Source: Nitrosospira sp. Nsp14
GTDB lineage: Bacteria; Pseudomonadota; Gammaproteobacteria; Burkholderiales; Nitrosomonadaceae
Length of the DNA stretch: 64,000 nucleotides
NCBI RefSeq assembly: GCF_900113575.1
Contig: NZ_FOPV01000016.1
Span: forward strand, 29,849 to 93,848
Reading direction: 5' to 3'
The notes below the pieces were generated by a model that was not told where the DNA came from, did no database searches, and saw only the letters and a list, made by a program, of their open reading frames with translations. Positions within the stretch are counted from its first letter, which is position 1. Each line of letters begins with the position of its first letter. The position numbers and the translations under genes are program-made. This document shows, piece after piece, positions 22,525 through 32,892 of this stretch.

Positions 22525-22866
22525 CTAATGAAGCTGATTAATCGCCGACTTCGAAAACACATTCAACACAACCACCCCTGCAACGATCAGGGCCAGTCCA
22601 ACGACAGCCGGACGATCGAGTGATTGCCCAAGAACGATCCAGGCAATCAACGTGATGAGCACGATGCCTACACCCGACCAAATGGCGTAGGCGACTCCCA
22701 CAGGCATCGTTTGCAACGTGAGCGACAAGAAGAAGAACGCCGTGGCATAACCAGCGATGACGAGTAGCGAAGGCCAGAGTTGGGTAAAGCCAGCGCTTGA
22801 CTTCAATGCCGACGTAGCCACGACCTCACTGATAATCGCAAGTGAAAGGAATAGCCATTGATTCAT
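22525..22866 (-). CDS. Small multidrug resistance (SMR/EmrE-type) transporter
   Basis: 113 residues forming four membrane helices. The proton/substrate-coupling Glu14 is present ([14 protein letters not shown]), as is the helix-3 motif [16 protein letters not shown] tight fit to the EmrE subfamily that exports quaternary ammonium compounds with proton exchange. Upstream of, and co-directional with, the pirin gene. Substrate is not predictable: guanidinium or polyamine export also occurs in this family. Confidence 0.9.
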   Translation of the reverse strand: MNQWLFLSLAIISEVVATSALKSSAGFTQLWPSLLVIAGYATAFFFLSLTLQTMPVGVAYAIWSGVGIVLITLIAWIVLGQSLDRPAVVGLALIVAGVVVLNVFSKSAINQLH

Positions 22867-23053
22867 CTTGATTCCTGAATAAGAAAAATCAGTTTAATTA
22901 TAGTAAGGAAAACGCTGACCCGGGCGTATACGGAACCCTCCAAACCGCAATATGTGCCCTACCGTACCGACCCCCCATCGTTTCCTTTCAATACTTGAGG
23001 TCGAGGCGATTTCAAGAGGGAAGCGTCTGTAATTTTGAAAAGGGGGGAACTTG

Positions 23054-24208
23054 GTGCGACTTCGTTTTATTCTCGCGATGATGTTGTCCGGTGTTTCCGT
23101 TGTCAGAGCTGCAATACCTGACGACTCCTATATCGCCGGATATGCTGCGGGTGTGCTCAAGCAGGGCTTCAGGATCTATCATCCGTCATTGAAGGTGCAG
23201 CACGGCATAATTATGATCCAGGCGGAAACGATACCCGCGGACGAGCGCGCCAAGGTGTTGCAAGCATTATCGGAGATACCTGGCGTTACGGCGGTAAGAG
23301 TAGAGCAAGGCGCCGCTCCGCAGCCTATCGCTGCTGCTCCACAGTCTATCGCCGTTGCCCCTGCGCAAGATGAAGCGCAAGCAAAGGCAATTACCGAAGA
23401 AGGCATACCGGCAGCGGGCGCGGTCCTTCTCCCGACCGGCATGCTCCCGGAAGACCATCTGTTCAAGCCCCTGCTCGCAGACCCGCGGTGGGCACATTTT
23501 TCCGCTGCCTACCGTAATTATGTCGGCAACAACATCGACGGGAATAATAATGGGGCGGTGAGTTTTGGTGAAACCATACCCTTCTACCGGGCAAATTTAG
23601 GCAGATACGCAGCGCAGTGGGAGGTGGGTTTGCAGGCCGCCGTCTTCAGCGACTTCAATCTTGGGGCGCCATCCTCGGACCTGATCAATACAGATTTTAT
23701 TGCCTCCGCTTATGCCAGTGCTAGAACAGGCCAGGCGTCGGCTTTTGCCCGCGTCTATCACCAAAGCTCCCATCTCGGTGACGAGTTCCTGCTGCGAAGG
23801 CTGACCGACGTGGAGCGCATCAATCTAAGCTATGAAGGAGCCGATCTCAGGCTTTCCTATGAGCTTCCCTATGGGTTACGGGTGTATGGCGGAGGAGGCG
23901 GGATTTTTCACAAGGAGCCGTCCACACTCAAGCCGTGGATGATACAGTACGGTATGGAGTACAGAAGTCCGTGGCGGATCGTGTTCGCGTCAATACGCCC
24001 GGTTGCCGCGGTGGATATAAAAAACCATGAGCAAAACAACTGGAATGCCGACGTGTCAGCACGAGCCGGAATCCAGCTGGACCGGTTTCAATCTTTCGGC
24101 CGCAGGCTTCAGTTCCTTGTTGAGTATTTTCATGGCAACTCTCCCACCGGCCAATTTTTGCGGCAGCGCGTCGACTATCTGGGAATTGGGGCGCACTACC
24201 ACTTTTAG
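23054..24208 (+). CDS. DUF1207 family outer-membrane-type protein with N-terminal BON-like region
   Basis: 384 residues. Signal peptide (about 1-20), then a BON-like fold (residues about 25-85: AAGVLKQGF, VQHGIIMIQAE, and LSEIPGVTAVRVEQ), an Ala/Pro-rich linker, then the DUF1207 domain starting FKPLLADPRWAHFSAAYRNY. Alternating hydrophobic strands and a C-terminal phenylalanine (GIGAHYHF) suggest a beta-barrel in the outer membrane. The GTG at 23054 is preferred because AGGGGGG lies about seven bases before it; an in-frame TTG three bases earlier is too close. Function unknown. Confidence 0.75.
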   Translation: MRLRFILAMMLSGVSVVRAAIPDDSYIAGYAAGVLKQGFRIYHPSLKVQHGIIMIQAETIPADERAKVLQALSEIPGVTAVRVEQGAAPQPIAAAPQSIAVAPAQDEAQAKAITEEGIPAAGAVLLPTGMLPEDHLFKPLLADPRWAHFSAAYRNYVGNNIDGNNNGAVSFGETIPFYRANLGRYAAQWEVGLQAAVFSDFNLGAPSSDLINTDFIASAYASARTGQASAFARVYHQSSHLGDEFLLRRLTDVERINLSYEGADLRLSYELPYGLRVYGGGGGIFHKEPSTLKPWMIQYGMEYRSPWRIVFASIRPVAAVDIKNHEQNNWNADVSARAGIQLDRFQSFGRRLQFLVEYFHGNSPTGQFLRQRVDYLGIGAHYHF

Positions 24209-24429
24209 AATGACCCATCTCAACACCATCGTGAAAAGCCGTAAGCGCATCGTACCTCAACGATAAACGGAGCTAATTGCGGTCCCCGCTGGTGGAAAGT
24301 GAAGTAAATATATTCCACTGATAAATTCCTAACAACCTGACGGGCCACTCCAACCTTCCAGCTTGGCCTTATTCCGCATTCGAGCGAGGCGTATACTAGG
24401 TGCCTATCCAGAATCGTCATTTCTAGCGC

Positions 24430-26202
24430 ATGCCCAGCACCATCTCCCGCGACTTCTCCCCACGTGCTTTCGATACTCTCACTGGTTACGGCATCCATCC
24501 TGTGCTGGCGCGGGTCTATGCCGCTCGCGGCATCGAAGAACCCGGACAACTTGATGTGGACTGGTCTCGGTTGGCTCCCTTCGAGGGCCTGAAAAATGTT
24601 TGCCAGATGGCCAGATTTATCGCAGAAGCAATTGCTGCGCGCAAACGCCTGCTGATTATCGCGGACTATGATTCGGATGGGGCCACGGCGTGTGCCGTTG
24701 GTATACGCGCCCTGAGAAAGTTCGGCGCGAACGTGGACTATCTCGTTCCCAATCGTTTTGAGTATGGATATGGCCTCACGCCTGAGATCGTCCGGCTCGC
24801 CGCCGACGTCGCCGGCCCGGATATATTGATCACGGTGGATAACGGTATCGCCAGCGTGGAAGGGGTGGCCGAAGCCAGGCGGCTCGGTATGCGGGTGCTG
24901 GTGACCGACCATCATCTTCCAGGAGATGAACTACCCGACGCCTTGATTGTGAATCCTAACCAGCCGGGCTGCGGTTTTCCCAGTAAGCATCTTGCCGGCG
25001 TCGGCGTAATATTTTATCTCATGCTGGCCTTGCGAGCGGAATTGCGAGCCAAGGGAGCGTTTGCCTCCGGTAAGGAGCCTAATCTCGCCAGCCTGCTTGA
25101 TCTCGTCGCGCTCGGCACGGTAGCGGATGTGGTGAAACTCGATAATAACAATCGCATTCTCGTGCATCATGGACTGCGGCGTATTCGCAATGGTCGCGGC
25201 TGCGCAGGAATTAATGCCCTGCTGCAGGTTGCACAGCGCGATTTCTTGTGTGCCTCCGCCCACGATCTGGGTTTTGCACTGGGGCCGAGATTGAATGCCG
25301 CGGGACGGCTGGAGAATATGTCGCTGGGCATCGACTGCCTCATCACGGACGACAAATCCCATGCTTTGCAGATAGCGCTTCAACTTGATTCACTCAACCG
25401 TAAACGGCGGGAAATTGAAGCAGACATGCATGCCAGTGCGCTCGCGCTGCTGGCGGATGCGCTGCCAGGTCAATACCCGGCGGACGAGCAAACTCAGTCG
25501 TCAACCATCCACGGCCTGAGTCTGTTCGATTCCGGCTGGCATCAAGGCGTGATCGGGATTTTGGCTTCACGCATAAAGGACAAATACCACCGCCCGGTAA
25601 TCGCATTCGCGCCTGGCAATAATGATGAAATAAAAGGATCGGGCAGATCTATTCCAGGATTTCATCTACGGGATGCGCTGGATCTGGTCTCAAAACGCCA
25701 CCCTGGCCTTTTGCTCAAGTTCGGCGGGCACGCGGCCGCAGCTGGGCTCACCTTACGTGCTTGCGACTTCGAAAAATTTCGTCAAGTCTTTGAGCAGACT
25801 GCGCAGGCGTTGCTCGCGCCTGCCGATCTTAAGCATGTGATTGAAACCGATGGCGACCTCGACGAATCGGAAATAAATCTCGAACTGGCCGTGCAGCTCA
25901 CGCAACAAGTGTGGGGACAGGGTTTTGCCCAACCCGCGTTCCGTACCCGCTTCCGTGTAGAAGATCAGCGTGTGGTGGGACAAAAACACCTGAAACTCAA
26001 GCTGAGAAAATCTAATACCACTACTGATAATCGTCATGGCCTGTCAGAAAAACCGGCACGCCCGTACGATGCCATATTGTTTTCCTCAACGAGTACGTTA
26101 CCAGAGGTAATTGATGCCGTTTACCGATTGCAGGTGAATGAGTTCAATGGCAACTCTACCCTGCAATTCATCGTGGACCATTGGTCGCCCGCCGATATAT
26201 AA
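24430..26202 (+). CDS. recJ: Single-stranded-DNA-specific exonuclease RecJ
   Basis: 5'-3' exonuclease in RecF-pathway recombination and mismatch repair. 590 residues. DHH-phosphoesterase motifs: IIADYDSDGATA (I), ITVDNG (II), VTDHHLPGDELPDA (III), then LDLVALGTVADVV and LGPRLNAAGRLE. DHHA1 domain with GSGRSIPGFHLRDAL and KFGGHAAAAGLTL. A C-terminal OB-fold completes it. 153 bases separate it from mfd, another repair gene on the same strand. Confidence 0.97.
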   Translation: MPSTISRDFSPRAFDTLTGYGIHPVLARVYAARGIEEPGQLDVDWSRLAPFEGLKNVCQMARFIAEAIAARKRLLIIADYDSDGATACAVGIRALRKFGANVDYLVPNRFEYGYGLTPEIVRLAADVAGPDILITVDNGIASVEGVAEARRLGMRVLVTDHHLPGDELPDALIVNPNQPGCGFPSKHLAGVGVIFYLMLALRAELRAKGAFASGKEPNLASLLDLVALGTVADVVKLDNNNRILVHHGLRRIRNGRGCAGINALLQVAQRDFLCASAHDLGFALGPRLNAAGRLENMSLGIDCLITDDKSHALQIALQLDSLNRKRREIEADMHASALALLADALPGQYPADEQTQSSTIHGLSLFDSGWHQGVIGILASRIKDKYHRPVIAFAPGNNDEIKGSGRSIPGFHLRDALDLVSKRHPGLLLKFGGHAAAAGLTLRACDFEKFRQVFEQTAQALLAPADLKHVIETDGDLDESEINLELAVQLTQQVWGQGFAQPAFRTRFRVEDQRVVGQKHLKLKLRKSNTTTDNRHGLSEKPARPYDAILFSSTSTLPEVIDAVYRLQVNEFNGNSTLQFIVDHWSPADI

Positions 26203-26274
26203 GCCGACATCAAGCGCCGAGTCTGCCGTTTACAGGAACGCAAAAAGTTTTTCTCCCCATGATTTGTGTGGGTA

Positions 26275-26302
26275 TTGACATATAATGTCGATCTTTTTTA
26301 AA
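26275..26302 (+). promoter_or_regulatory. Putative mfd promoter
   Basis: TTGACA at 26275-26280 and TTTAAA at 26297-26302 are separated by 16 bases, about 54 bases before the mfd ATG. A perfect TATAAT directly follows the TTGACA (26281-26286), but zero spacing prevents these two consensus hexamers from acting as a pair. Confidence 0.45.
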
Positions 26303-26355
26303 GTGCCGCCCCAAACTCGGGGGTTTGCCGCACATTTACGATCGTACCGCAAGCG

Positions 26356-29300
26356 ATGTCTTTCAAGCTGACCGTCCCGCCCTCTGGCTCCACGATTCGA
26401 TATGGCCATTTCGATGGTTCCGGCGATTCGCTCGCGCTCGCCCAGCTGGCAAAGCAAGCCAAACCCATCGTTATCATCACGTCCAGTGCGCTCGATGCAC
26501 AGCGGCTGCTGGAAGAAATTCCCTTCTTCGCACCTGAACTGAGCACCCGCCTGCTGCCAGATTGGGAAACATTGCCCTATGACACCTTCTCTCCTCATCA
26601 AGATCTGATATCCGAGCGGCTCGCCACGCTTTATCAACTCATGAGCGGCGCGTGCGACATCCTCATTGTTCCCGTCACCACCGCGCTGTATCGCATGCCG
26701 CCACCAGAATATCTCGCGGCCCATACCTTTTTTCTCAAGCGCGGCGATACGCTCGATCTGGCCTCGCTCCGCCGGCAGATGACTTTGGCGGGTTACAGCC
26801 ACGTCACCCAGGTGCTCTCGCCCGGCGAATACAGCGTTCGGGGCGGCCTGGTTGACCTGTTCCCCATGGGCAGCTCCCTGCCTTATCGTATCGACCTGCT
26901 GGATAACGACATCGAAACGATTCGCACATTTGACGTGGATACGCAGAGAAGCGTCTACCCAGTCAGCGAGATCCGCTTGTTGCCTGCGCGCGAGTTTCCC
27001 CTTGATGAGGAAGGCCGCACCCGTTTCCGTGGCAGCTTCCGTGAAAAATTCGAGGGCGACCCATCAAAAAGCCGTATTTATAAAGATATTAGCAAGGGTG
27101 GAACACCCGGCGGGATCGAATACTATCTGCCGCTATTTTTCGATCATACGGCGACCCTGTTCGACTATGTACCGCCAACCATGCTCCTGTGCCTGCACCG
27201 GGAGATATATCCCGCAGTCGAAAACTTCTGGAGCGACACTCAGGCGCGTTACCAGATGCTCCGCGGCGATAGTGACCGGCCGCTGCTGAAACCGAGCGAG
27301 CTATTCGTAACAACGGATGCGTTCTTTGGAGCGTTAAAGCCTTACTCGCGCGTCGAGCTCCAGCTGGGCTCCCAAAACCCGACAATAAGAGCCGAGACCG
27401 GGCCGCTCCCTCCTCTCCAGATCGACCGCCGCGCTGATCATCCGGCAGAAAAACTTTCTGCATTCATAACGGATTTCACCGCCGCCCCCAATGCACGTGT
27501 ATTACTTCTGGCAGAAAGCGTTGGCAGGCGCGAACTGATCGCAGACCATCTCCGGCAATACCACCTGAGTCCCGATATCTGCGAGGGGTACGCGCAATTT
27601 CTGACAAGCGGGTCAACCTTCATGCTTGGGGTAGCGCCCTTGCATAATGGTTTCGTCTGCCCAGGTGAAGGGCTCGCCTTCATCACGGAGAGCGAGCTAT
27701 ACGCCCGACATCTGCATGGCCGACGCGAGCGCGATTCCCGTAAAGCGTCCGCTGTGAGCGATGCAATGCTGCGAGATCTCTCGGAGATCAATCCGGGTGA
27801 TCCAGTCGTACATGAACAACATGGCATCGGCAGATACCGTGGCCTGGTAAGCATGGATATGGGTGACGGTGCGACAGAATTCCTGTCGCTTGAGTATGAA
27901 GGGGGCGATAAGCTGTATGTACCAGTTTCGCAGCTGCATCTTATTGGAAGATACAGCGGCGCGTCTCCCGAGGCCGCACCGATGCACAAACTGGGCAGTG
28001 GTCAATGGGACAAGGCCAAACGGAAAGCGATGCAGCAGGTCCGCGATACCGCTGCGGAATTGCTCAACCTATATGCTCAGCGCAGCGCACGCCAGGGTCA
28101 TGCATTCCGTTTTGGCCAGCACGATTACGAAGCGTTTGTCGAGGGCTTTGGTTTCGAGGAAACACCCGATCAGGCTGCCGCGATCGACGCGGTCATCGAG
28201 GATCTGAGTTCGGATAAACCCATGGACCGGTTGGTCTGCGGCGATGTGGGTTTCGGCAAAACCGAGGTGGCCCTGCGGGCTGCTTTTATTGCGGTGGCTG
28301 ATGGCGGACAAGTAGCCCTGCTCGTGCCCACGACGTTGCTGGCGGAACAGCATTTTCAGAATTTTTCTGACCGCTTCAGCCTGTTAGCCGACGAGTGGCC
28401 GGTAAAAATTGCCGAGTTGTCGCGTTTCCGTTCTTCTAAAGAGCAAACTCAGGCACTGGCAGGACTGGCGAAGGGTGAAATCGACATTGTTATCGGCACC
28501 CATAAGCTTATCCAGAAAGGCGTGAAATTCAAAAACCTGCGTCTGGTGATCATTGACGAGGAACATCGCTTTGGCGTGCGCCACAAGGAGCAATTGAAAA
28601 GTCTGCGGGCGGAAGTGGATGTACTCACGCTCACGGCCACCCCTATTCCCCGCACCCTTGCCATGTCGCTGGAAGGGCTGCGCGAATTTTCCGTGATCGC
28701 GACTGCGCCGCAGCGAAGGCTGGCGATCAAAACCTTCGTCAGCCGTTTTTCTGAGGGCGTTATCCGCGAGGCCTGCCTACGCGAACTGAAACGTGGCGGT
28801 CAAATTTATTTTCTGCACAATGAGGTTGGCACCATTCAGTCGATGCACGACAAACTGGTCCGGCTCCTTCCCGAGGCGCGTATCAACATCGCCCATGGGC
28901 AAATGCGGGAACGCGAGCTGGAACACGTGATGAAAGATTTCTATCAGCAGCGCTTCAACCTGCTGCTCTGCACGACGATCATCGAGACCGGTATCGACGT
29001 CCCTACTTCCAATACCATCATCATCAATCGAGCGGACAAATTCGGCTTGGCGCAACTGCATCAATTACGCGGCCGCGTCGGCCGTTCACACCATCAGGCC
29101 TATGCATACTTACTAATCCCCGAGGAAGAGGCGCTTGGCGCCCAGGCTCGAAAACGCCTCGAAGCGATCCAGACGATGGAAGAGCTGGGCGCGGGCTTTT
29201 ATCTTGCCATGCACGATCTGGAGATCAGGGGAGCGGGGGAAGTACTAGGCGAATCGCAAAGCGGCGAGATGCAGGAAATCGGTTTCAATCTCTATTCCAC

Positions 29301-29802
29301 AATGCTCGATGCTGCCGTTCGCGCATTGAAAGAAGGCAAAGAACCGGATATCCAGCATCCACTTCGGGTTGCTACCGAAATCAACCTGCATGTCCCTGCA
29401 TTACTGCCGGAAGACTATTGCAGCGACGTACATGAACGCCTGATCCTGTACAAGCGTATGGCCAACTGCACCAATGACGAACAATTGGACGAGATTCAGG
29501 TAGAATTGACAGACCGCTTTGGCCTCTTGCCAGACCCCGTCAGGGCATTACTCGATTGTCATCGCTTGCGTATTGCAGCGACACCGTTGGGAATTACTCG
29601 TATAGAAGCAACGCCTGACTACATCCAGGTGCAGTTTACGCCTAATCCACCTGTCGACCCCGGGAGAATCGTGGCGTTCTTGCAACGCAGTCGTGACCAT
29701 CAGCTATTCGGCCCTGACCGCCTGAAAATAAAAACTCAAATTGCCGCGGTCCGTGACCGTGTAACTCGGATAAAAAGTCTGATTGCTGAGTTAACCACGT
29801 AA
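26356..29802 (+). CDS. mfd: Transcription-repair coupling factor
   Basis: Translocase that removes stalled RNA polymerase and recruits UvrA. 1148 residues. N-terminal UvrB-like domain (about 1-330) includes LPDWETLPYDTFSPHQDLIS and REFPLDEEGRTRFRG. The RNA-polymerase-interacting CarD/RID domain (INPGDPVVHEQHGIGRYRG) begins near residue 475. The helicase core has Walker A GDVGFGKTEVALRA (near 628), DEEH (IIDEEHRFGV), TATPIPRTLAMS and RGRVGRS. The TRCF C-terminal domain ends the protein. Confidence 0.98.
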   Translation: MSFKLTVPPSGSTIRYGHFDGSGDSLALAQLAKQAKPIVIITSSALDAQRLLEEIPFFAPELSTRLLPDWETLPYDTFSPHQDLISERLATLYQLMSGACDILIVPVTTALYRMPPPEYLAAHTFFLKRGDTLDLASLRRQMTLAGYSHVTQVLSPGEYSVRGGLVDLFPMGSSLPYRIDLLDNDIETIRTFDVDTQRSVYPVSEIRLLPAREFPLDEEGRTRFRGSFREKFEGDPSKSRIYKDISKGGTPGGIEYYLPLFFDHTATLFDYVPPTMLLCLHREIYPAVENFWSDTQARYQMLRGDSDRPLLKPSELFVTTDAFFGALKPYSRVELQLGSQNPTIRAETGPLPPLQIDRRADHPAEKLSAFITDFTAAPNARVLLLAESVGRRELIADHLRQYHLSPDICEGYAQFLTSGSTFMLGVAPLHNGFVCPGEGLAFITESELYARHLHGRRERDSRKASAVSDAMLRDLSEINPGDPVVHEQHGIGRYRGLVSMDMGDGATEFLSLEYEGGDKLYVPVSQLHLIGRYSGASPEAAPMHKLGSGQWDKAKRKAMQQVRDTAAELLNLYAQRSARQGHAFRFGQHDYEAFVEGFGFEETPDQAAAIDAVIEDLSSDKPMDRLVCGDVGFGKTEVALRAAFIAVADGGQVALLVPTTLLAEQHFQNFSDRFSLLADEWPVKIAELSRFRSSKEQTQALAGLAKGEIDIVIGTHKLIQKGVKFKNLRLVIIDEEHRFGVRHKEQLKSLRAEVDVLTLTATPIPRTLAMSLEGLREFSVIATAPQRRLAIKTFVSRFSEGVIREACLRELKRGGQIYFLHNEVGTIQSMHDKLVRLLPEARINIAHGQMRERELEHVMKDFYQQRFNLLLCTTIIETGIDVPTSNTIIINRADKFGLAQLHQLRGRVGRSHHQAYAYLLIPEEEALGAQARKRLEAIQTMEELGAGFYLAMHDLEIRGAGEVLGESQSGEMQEIGFNLYSTMLDAAVRALKEGKEPDIQHPLRVATEINLHVPALLPEDYCSDVHERLILYKRMANCTNDEQLDEIQVELTDRFGLLPDPVRALLDCHRLRIAATPLGITRIEATPDYIQVQFTPNPPVDPGRIVAFLQRSRDHQLFGPDRLKIKTQIAAVRDRVTRIKSLIAELTT

Positions 29803-30210
29803 CGAGCCTGACTTAAAGGCTGTTCTATTCGTCACTTCAATGCTGGGACGGCCTTGCGATATGAGTCTGGGCGGTGTAAGTCCATCCGCCAATGAGACCC
29901 TTGGCCGGTTCTTCTCAGGCTCGTGCTGGGGGGCTCCAGGTCTCCTCCAGTATGGTATGGTACGCGGTACAGCACTACATTTCTTGCGCCTCCTGCCCTA
30001 GCTCGACCCGGCAGATTACTTTCGAGCTGGTTGTAAGTTTTGAATTGCGTTGTCACCCTGTCGAATAACACGAAAATGCCTCTAAATCCGCGATATTGCT
30101 CGGTATAAATATAAAAAACTCTAATCGCAATTGCCGCTTTTCGGATAAGTACTCTGCATTTCAGTCGTAACTTGTCCGTTAAACAGACTATTTGCAAAAA
30201 AGCGTATTCA
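29803..30210. other. Intergenic region between mfd and the GGDEF gene
   Basis: About 400 bases. A weak AGCCTGACTTAAAGGCT inverted repeat follows mfd at about 29805 but has no clear T run. The rest is AT-rich near the downstream gene and would carry its promoter; no specific -10/-35 pair was distinguished. Confidence 0.4.
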
Positions 30211-31845
30211 ATGATGTTCAAAAGCATCAAGAGCAAGATTGTCGTGTTCGCGGTCATGGCAACACTTGTGCCGTCGCTAGGGCTGGGGCTGCTCTCGTTC
30301 AGGCAAAATGAGGCGCAGATCAACGATAATGTCACACGTGAGCTCCGCGCTCTCACCAATTACGCTATCCGTGAAATAGAACTCTGGGTCGAGAAGCGGG
30401 TACACGAGACGCAGGTAACATCCGCCTCCATCGTAGTGATTGAAGGGTTGACCACAGTTAGCCGACCGGCGAACACAAGCGGCAAAAATCGGGCTGCCGT
30501 GGCTCGCTATCTGCGTTCAGTACAAGAAAAACTCGACACAATATTGGAACTGACGGTAGTGAACACGGCCGGAGAAGTCGTAGCCAGCAGCGCAGAAATG
30601 CCTACGTCCGTGACGATCCCCAGCAACTGGCTGGAAACACGCGTGATTGTTCCACCTCATTGGGATAAGCAATATCACGCGCCGACACTCAGCATCGCGG
30701 TTCCGGTGTTGTCATATGGCGATGTACTGATAGGTACGATGGTTGCGGTACTGGACCTGCGTAACCTGAAACCTTACCTGAAAAGTGCAACCAAATCCCC
30801 CCCTGGGGAAGTGCTGCTGCTTGATTCGGACGGCAGAACATTGATCAGCAGTTATGCCAACATGGACGAACTGGCCCAACTGGATCCCGCGTTACTAAGC
30901 CGCCTTCGATCACAAACCGGCAACTCGATTGCGTTTCAGGGTTTAACACATAAGCAGGTCATCGGATTGGCAGACGGCGCCAGCGAACTTTCGGTCACGG
31001 TCCTGGCGGAACGGGATCGCGCCGAGGTCTATGGCGCTTGGATCGAACTGCGCAATATCTTTCTAGGGCTGGTGGCCGCCCTCGTGCTAGTCGTGACTGC
31101 CGTGGCATTCCAGATGGGTCGTTCGATCGTGGTGCCGTTAAGACGGTTGATACGCGCCGCTGACCGTATTGCCGCTGGCGATCTTGAGGTGCGACTCAGC
31201 GCAACGCGCCGCGACGAGCTCGGTCATCTTACACAGGTATTCAACCAGATGACAGACCGCCTCCGCCGCAACCACGCGGAGATCATGGCAGCCAATGAAG
31301 CGATGCAACAACAGAATCAAGTGCTCAAAACACTTTCGATAACCGACAGTCTGACTGGCCTGTATAACCGAAGCAAGCTCGATTCGATCTTGACAGATCA
31401 GCTCGCGCGCTTTAACCGCAACCATCGGCCATTCACGTTGCTGATGCTGGATATCGATCACTTCAAGACACTCAACGATACTTATGGCCATGTCGCCGGC
31501 GATGAAATCCTCACCGCTGTAGCGCGGATACTTCTTCAGTCCATACGCAGTATTGATTACGCCGCGCGTTACGGCGGGGATGAATTCATTATTATCCTTA
31601 CCGAAACTTCAGCAGAGTTGGGCTGGAAAACTGCGGAGAGAGTTCGTACCCAGGTGGAAGCCCTGCATCCGACTGTGAAAGGCTCGGCAGTCTCCCTGAC
31701 AGTCAGTATCGGCATAGTTGAATCTCAGCCGGAGGACACAATGCCGACAGAGGTATTCGCACGAGCTGATCACGCGCTCTATGAGGCGAAGCGCGCTGGC
31801 CGCAACCGTGCTTATTGTCCTCTTTTGGCAAAAACCGAAGCTTAG
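30211..31845 (+). CDS. Membrane diguanylate cyclase with Cache and HAMP domains
   Basis: About 544 residues. A membrane helix near 10-30, a periplasmic dCache-type sensor (about 35-280), a second helix (about 283-305, IFLGLVAALVLVVTAVAF), HAMP (VPLRRLIRAADRIAAGDLEVRL), a short coiled coil, and a GGDEF domain with intact active site RYGGDEFIIIL near residue 454. It is expected to make cyclic di-GMP in response to an extracellular ligand. No EAL domain. Start at 30211 or 30214 (ATGATG): an upstream TTG is unlikely and no strong Shine-Dalgarno is seen. Confidence 0.9.
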   Translation: MMFKSIKSKIVVFAVMATLVPSLGLGLLSFRQNEAQINDNVTRELRALTNYAIREIELWVEKRVHETQVTSASIVVIEGLTTVSRPANTSGKNRAAVARYLRSVQEKLDTILELTVVNTAGEVVASSAEMPTSVTIPSNWLETRVIVPPHWDKQYHAPTLSIAVPVLSYGDVLIGTMVAVLDLRNLKPYLKSATKSPPGEVLLLDSDGRTLISSYANMDELAQLDPALLSRLRSQTGNSIAFQGLTHKQVIGLADGASELSVTVLAERDRAEVYGAWIELRNIFLGLVAALVLVVTAVAFQMGRSIVVPLRRLIRAADRIAAGDLEVRLSATRRDELGHLTQVFNQMTDRLRRNHAEIMAANEAMQQQNQVLKTLSITDSLTGLYNRSKLDSILTDQLARFNRNHRPFTLLMLDIDHFKTLNDTYGHVAGDEILTAVARILLQSIRSIDYAARYGGDEFIIILTETSAELGWKTAERVRTQVEALHPTVKGSAVSLTVSIGIVESQPEDTMPTEVFARADHALYEAKRAGRNRAYCPLLAKTEA

Positions 31846-31867
31846 GGGCATTCTGACATTGTTAACC

Positions 31868-32707
31868 TTATGGCTTGCCTACCTGTGCTTCCACCAACGT
31901 GTTCAATACCCATCCTGCGCCGCCATCGGCTGTACTTACGTGAAGCCAGTCGCCGCGATAGGACTCGGCTGTCATCAGCGAATCGCGTTTCAAGGTCTTG
32001 ACCACAACGGAGCTCAAGCCCGGCTTCTGTCGCAAATTGCTGTTGCTGGTCGCGCGCAGCGGAATAGGAACCTGGAACGAAACGGTGACCTGATCCGAAG
32101 CCTTGCGCATGCGGTTGCTCGTTATCATATCTATAAACTGACGCGCCTGAGCAGCATGGTCCATGGCAGCGGCATAGTTTTCTTCCCCGTACGAAGCGGT
32201 AGCCGCATTTAGCAGCCGCTGTGCCTGCATTTGTAGTATCTGTTCGGACCCGGCGATTGGCGACGATTTCAGGTTTCCCATCACCATTTCAACTTCGGCA
32301 ATAGCCGAGGCGGCGGCAGGGCGTGTGGCCAAACGTCGCAGCTTTACCTGGGCCTGAGCAGCTTGACTGCTGGTTTCCTGCAATGTCTTGGCCTGATCCT
32401 GCTGCCTGACCTGTTGACTGCGGATATGCGCGTCTTTCTCTGCCAGCACCTTCTGCAGGCGTTCAATTTCCTGATGCTGCGCGTCTTTTTCCGCGAGGAG
32501 CTTTTCAAGTTCGATTTCACACGGTGCCTTCGCCGACGGTTCCGCAAGGGGAGCAGCTACGATCGGCTCTGGCTCGGGCTCCGAACCACTCGGTTTGGTA
32601 GGAATGCTGCAGCCTGCAATACTTAGGCCAAGTAACAAAAGAATTGTCCGGCCTGGGATATGCCCCAGCCCGGCGTCCACCACGTTGCGTTGGTTAAAAA
32701 ATCCCAT
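31868..32707 (-). CDS. SH3-domain lipoprotein with coiled coil
   Basis: 279 residues. Lipobox LSIAGC places the lipidated Cys at residue 33. An acidic linker is followed by a coiled coil (about 65-120) with a short tandem repeat, LLAEKDAQHQEIERLQ then VLAEKDAHIRSQQ. A helical region of unknown function follows, then a C-terminal bacterial SH3 domain (about 218-272; NLRQKPGLSSVV and GDWLHVSTADGGAGWV). Likely outer-membrane-attached, interacting with the cell wall. Convergent with the GGDEF gene (22 bases between stops). Confidence 0.75.
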   Translation of the reverse strand: MGFFNQRNVVDAGLGHIPGRTILLLLGLSIAGCSIPTKPSGSEPEPEPIVAAPLAEPSAKAPCEIELEKLLAEKDAQHQEIERLQKVLAEKDAHIRSQQVRQQDQAKTLQETSSQAAQAQVKLRRLATRPAAASAIAEVEMVMGNLKSSPIAGSEQILQMQAQRLLNAATASYGEENYAAAMDHAAQARQFIDMITSNRMRKASDQVTVSFQVPIPLRATSNSNLRQKPGLSSVVVKTLKRDSLMTAESYRGDWLHVSTADGGAGWVLNTLVEAQVGKP

Positions 32708-32892
32708 GGACTTGCTTATCTCCCAATCTCCCGCGGTTTTTACGCATCGGATGCACGGTTACCGATCAAATAATTTCTGGAATGCGGTCGAAATTCCCGC
32801 AAACACAGCCCTGTTCCTTCGTACCCATCCAGACCCGGAAATTACCGGCGGCTGTAGAGGTGCTCAAGCTCGGTTTTACTTTACCTTTCCCT

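Noticed and set aside
29832..30359. Minus-strand frame of 175 codons across the mfd/GGDEF gap
   Set aside because: Overlaps the GGDEF gene start antisense, lacks conserved features and a ribosome binding site.
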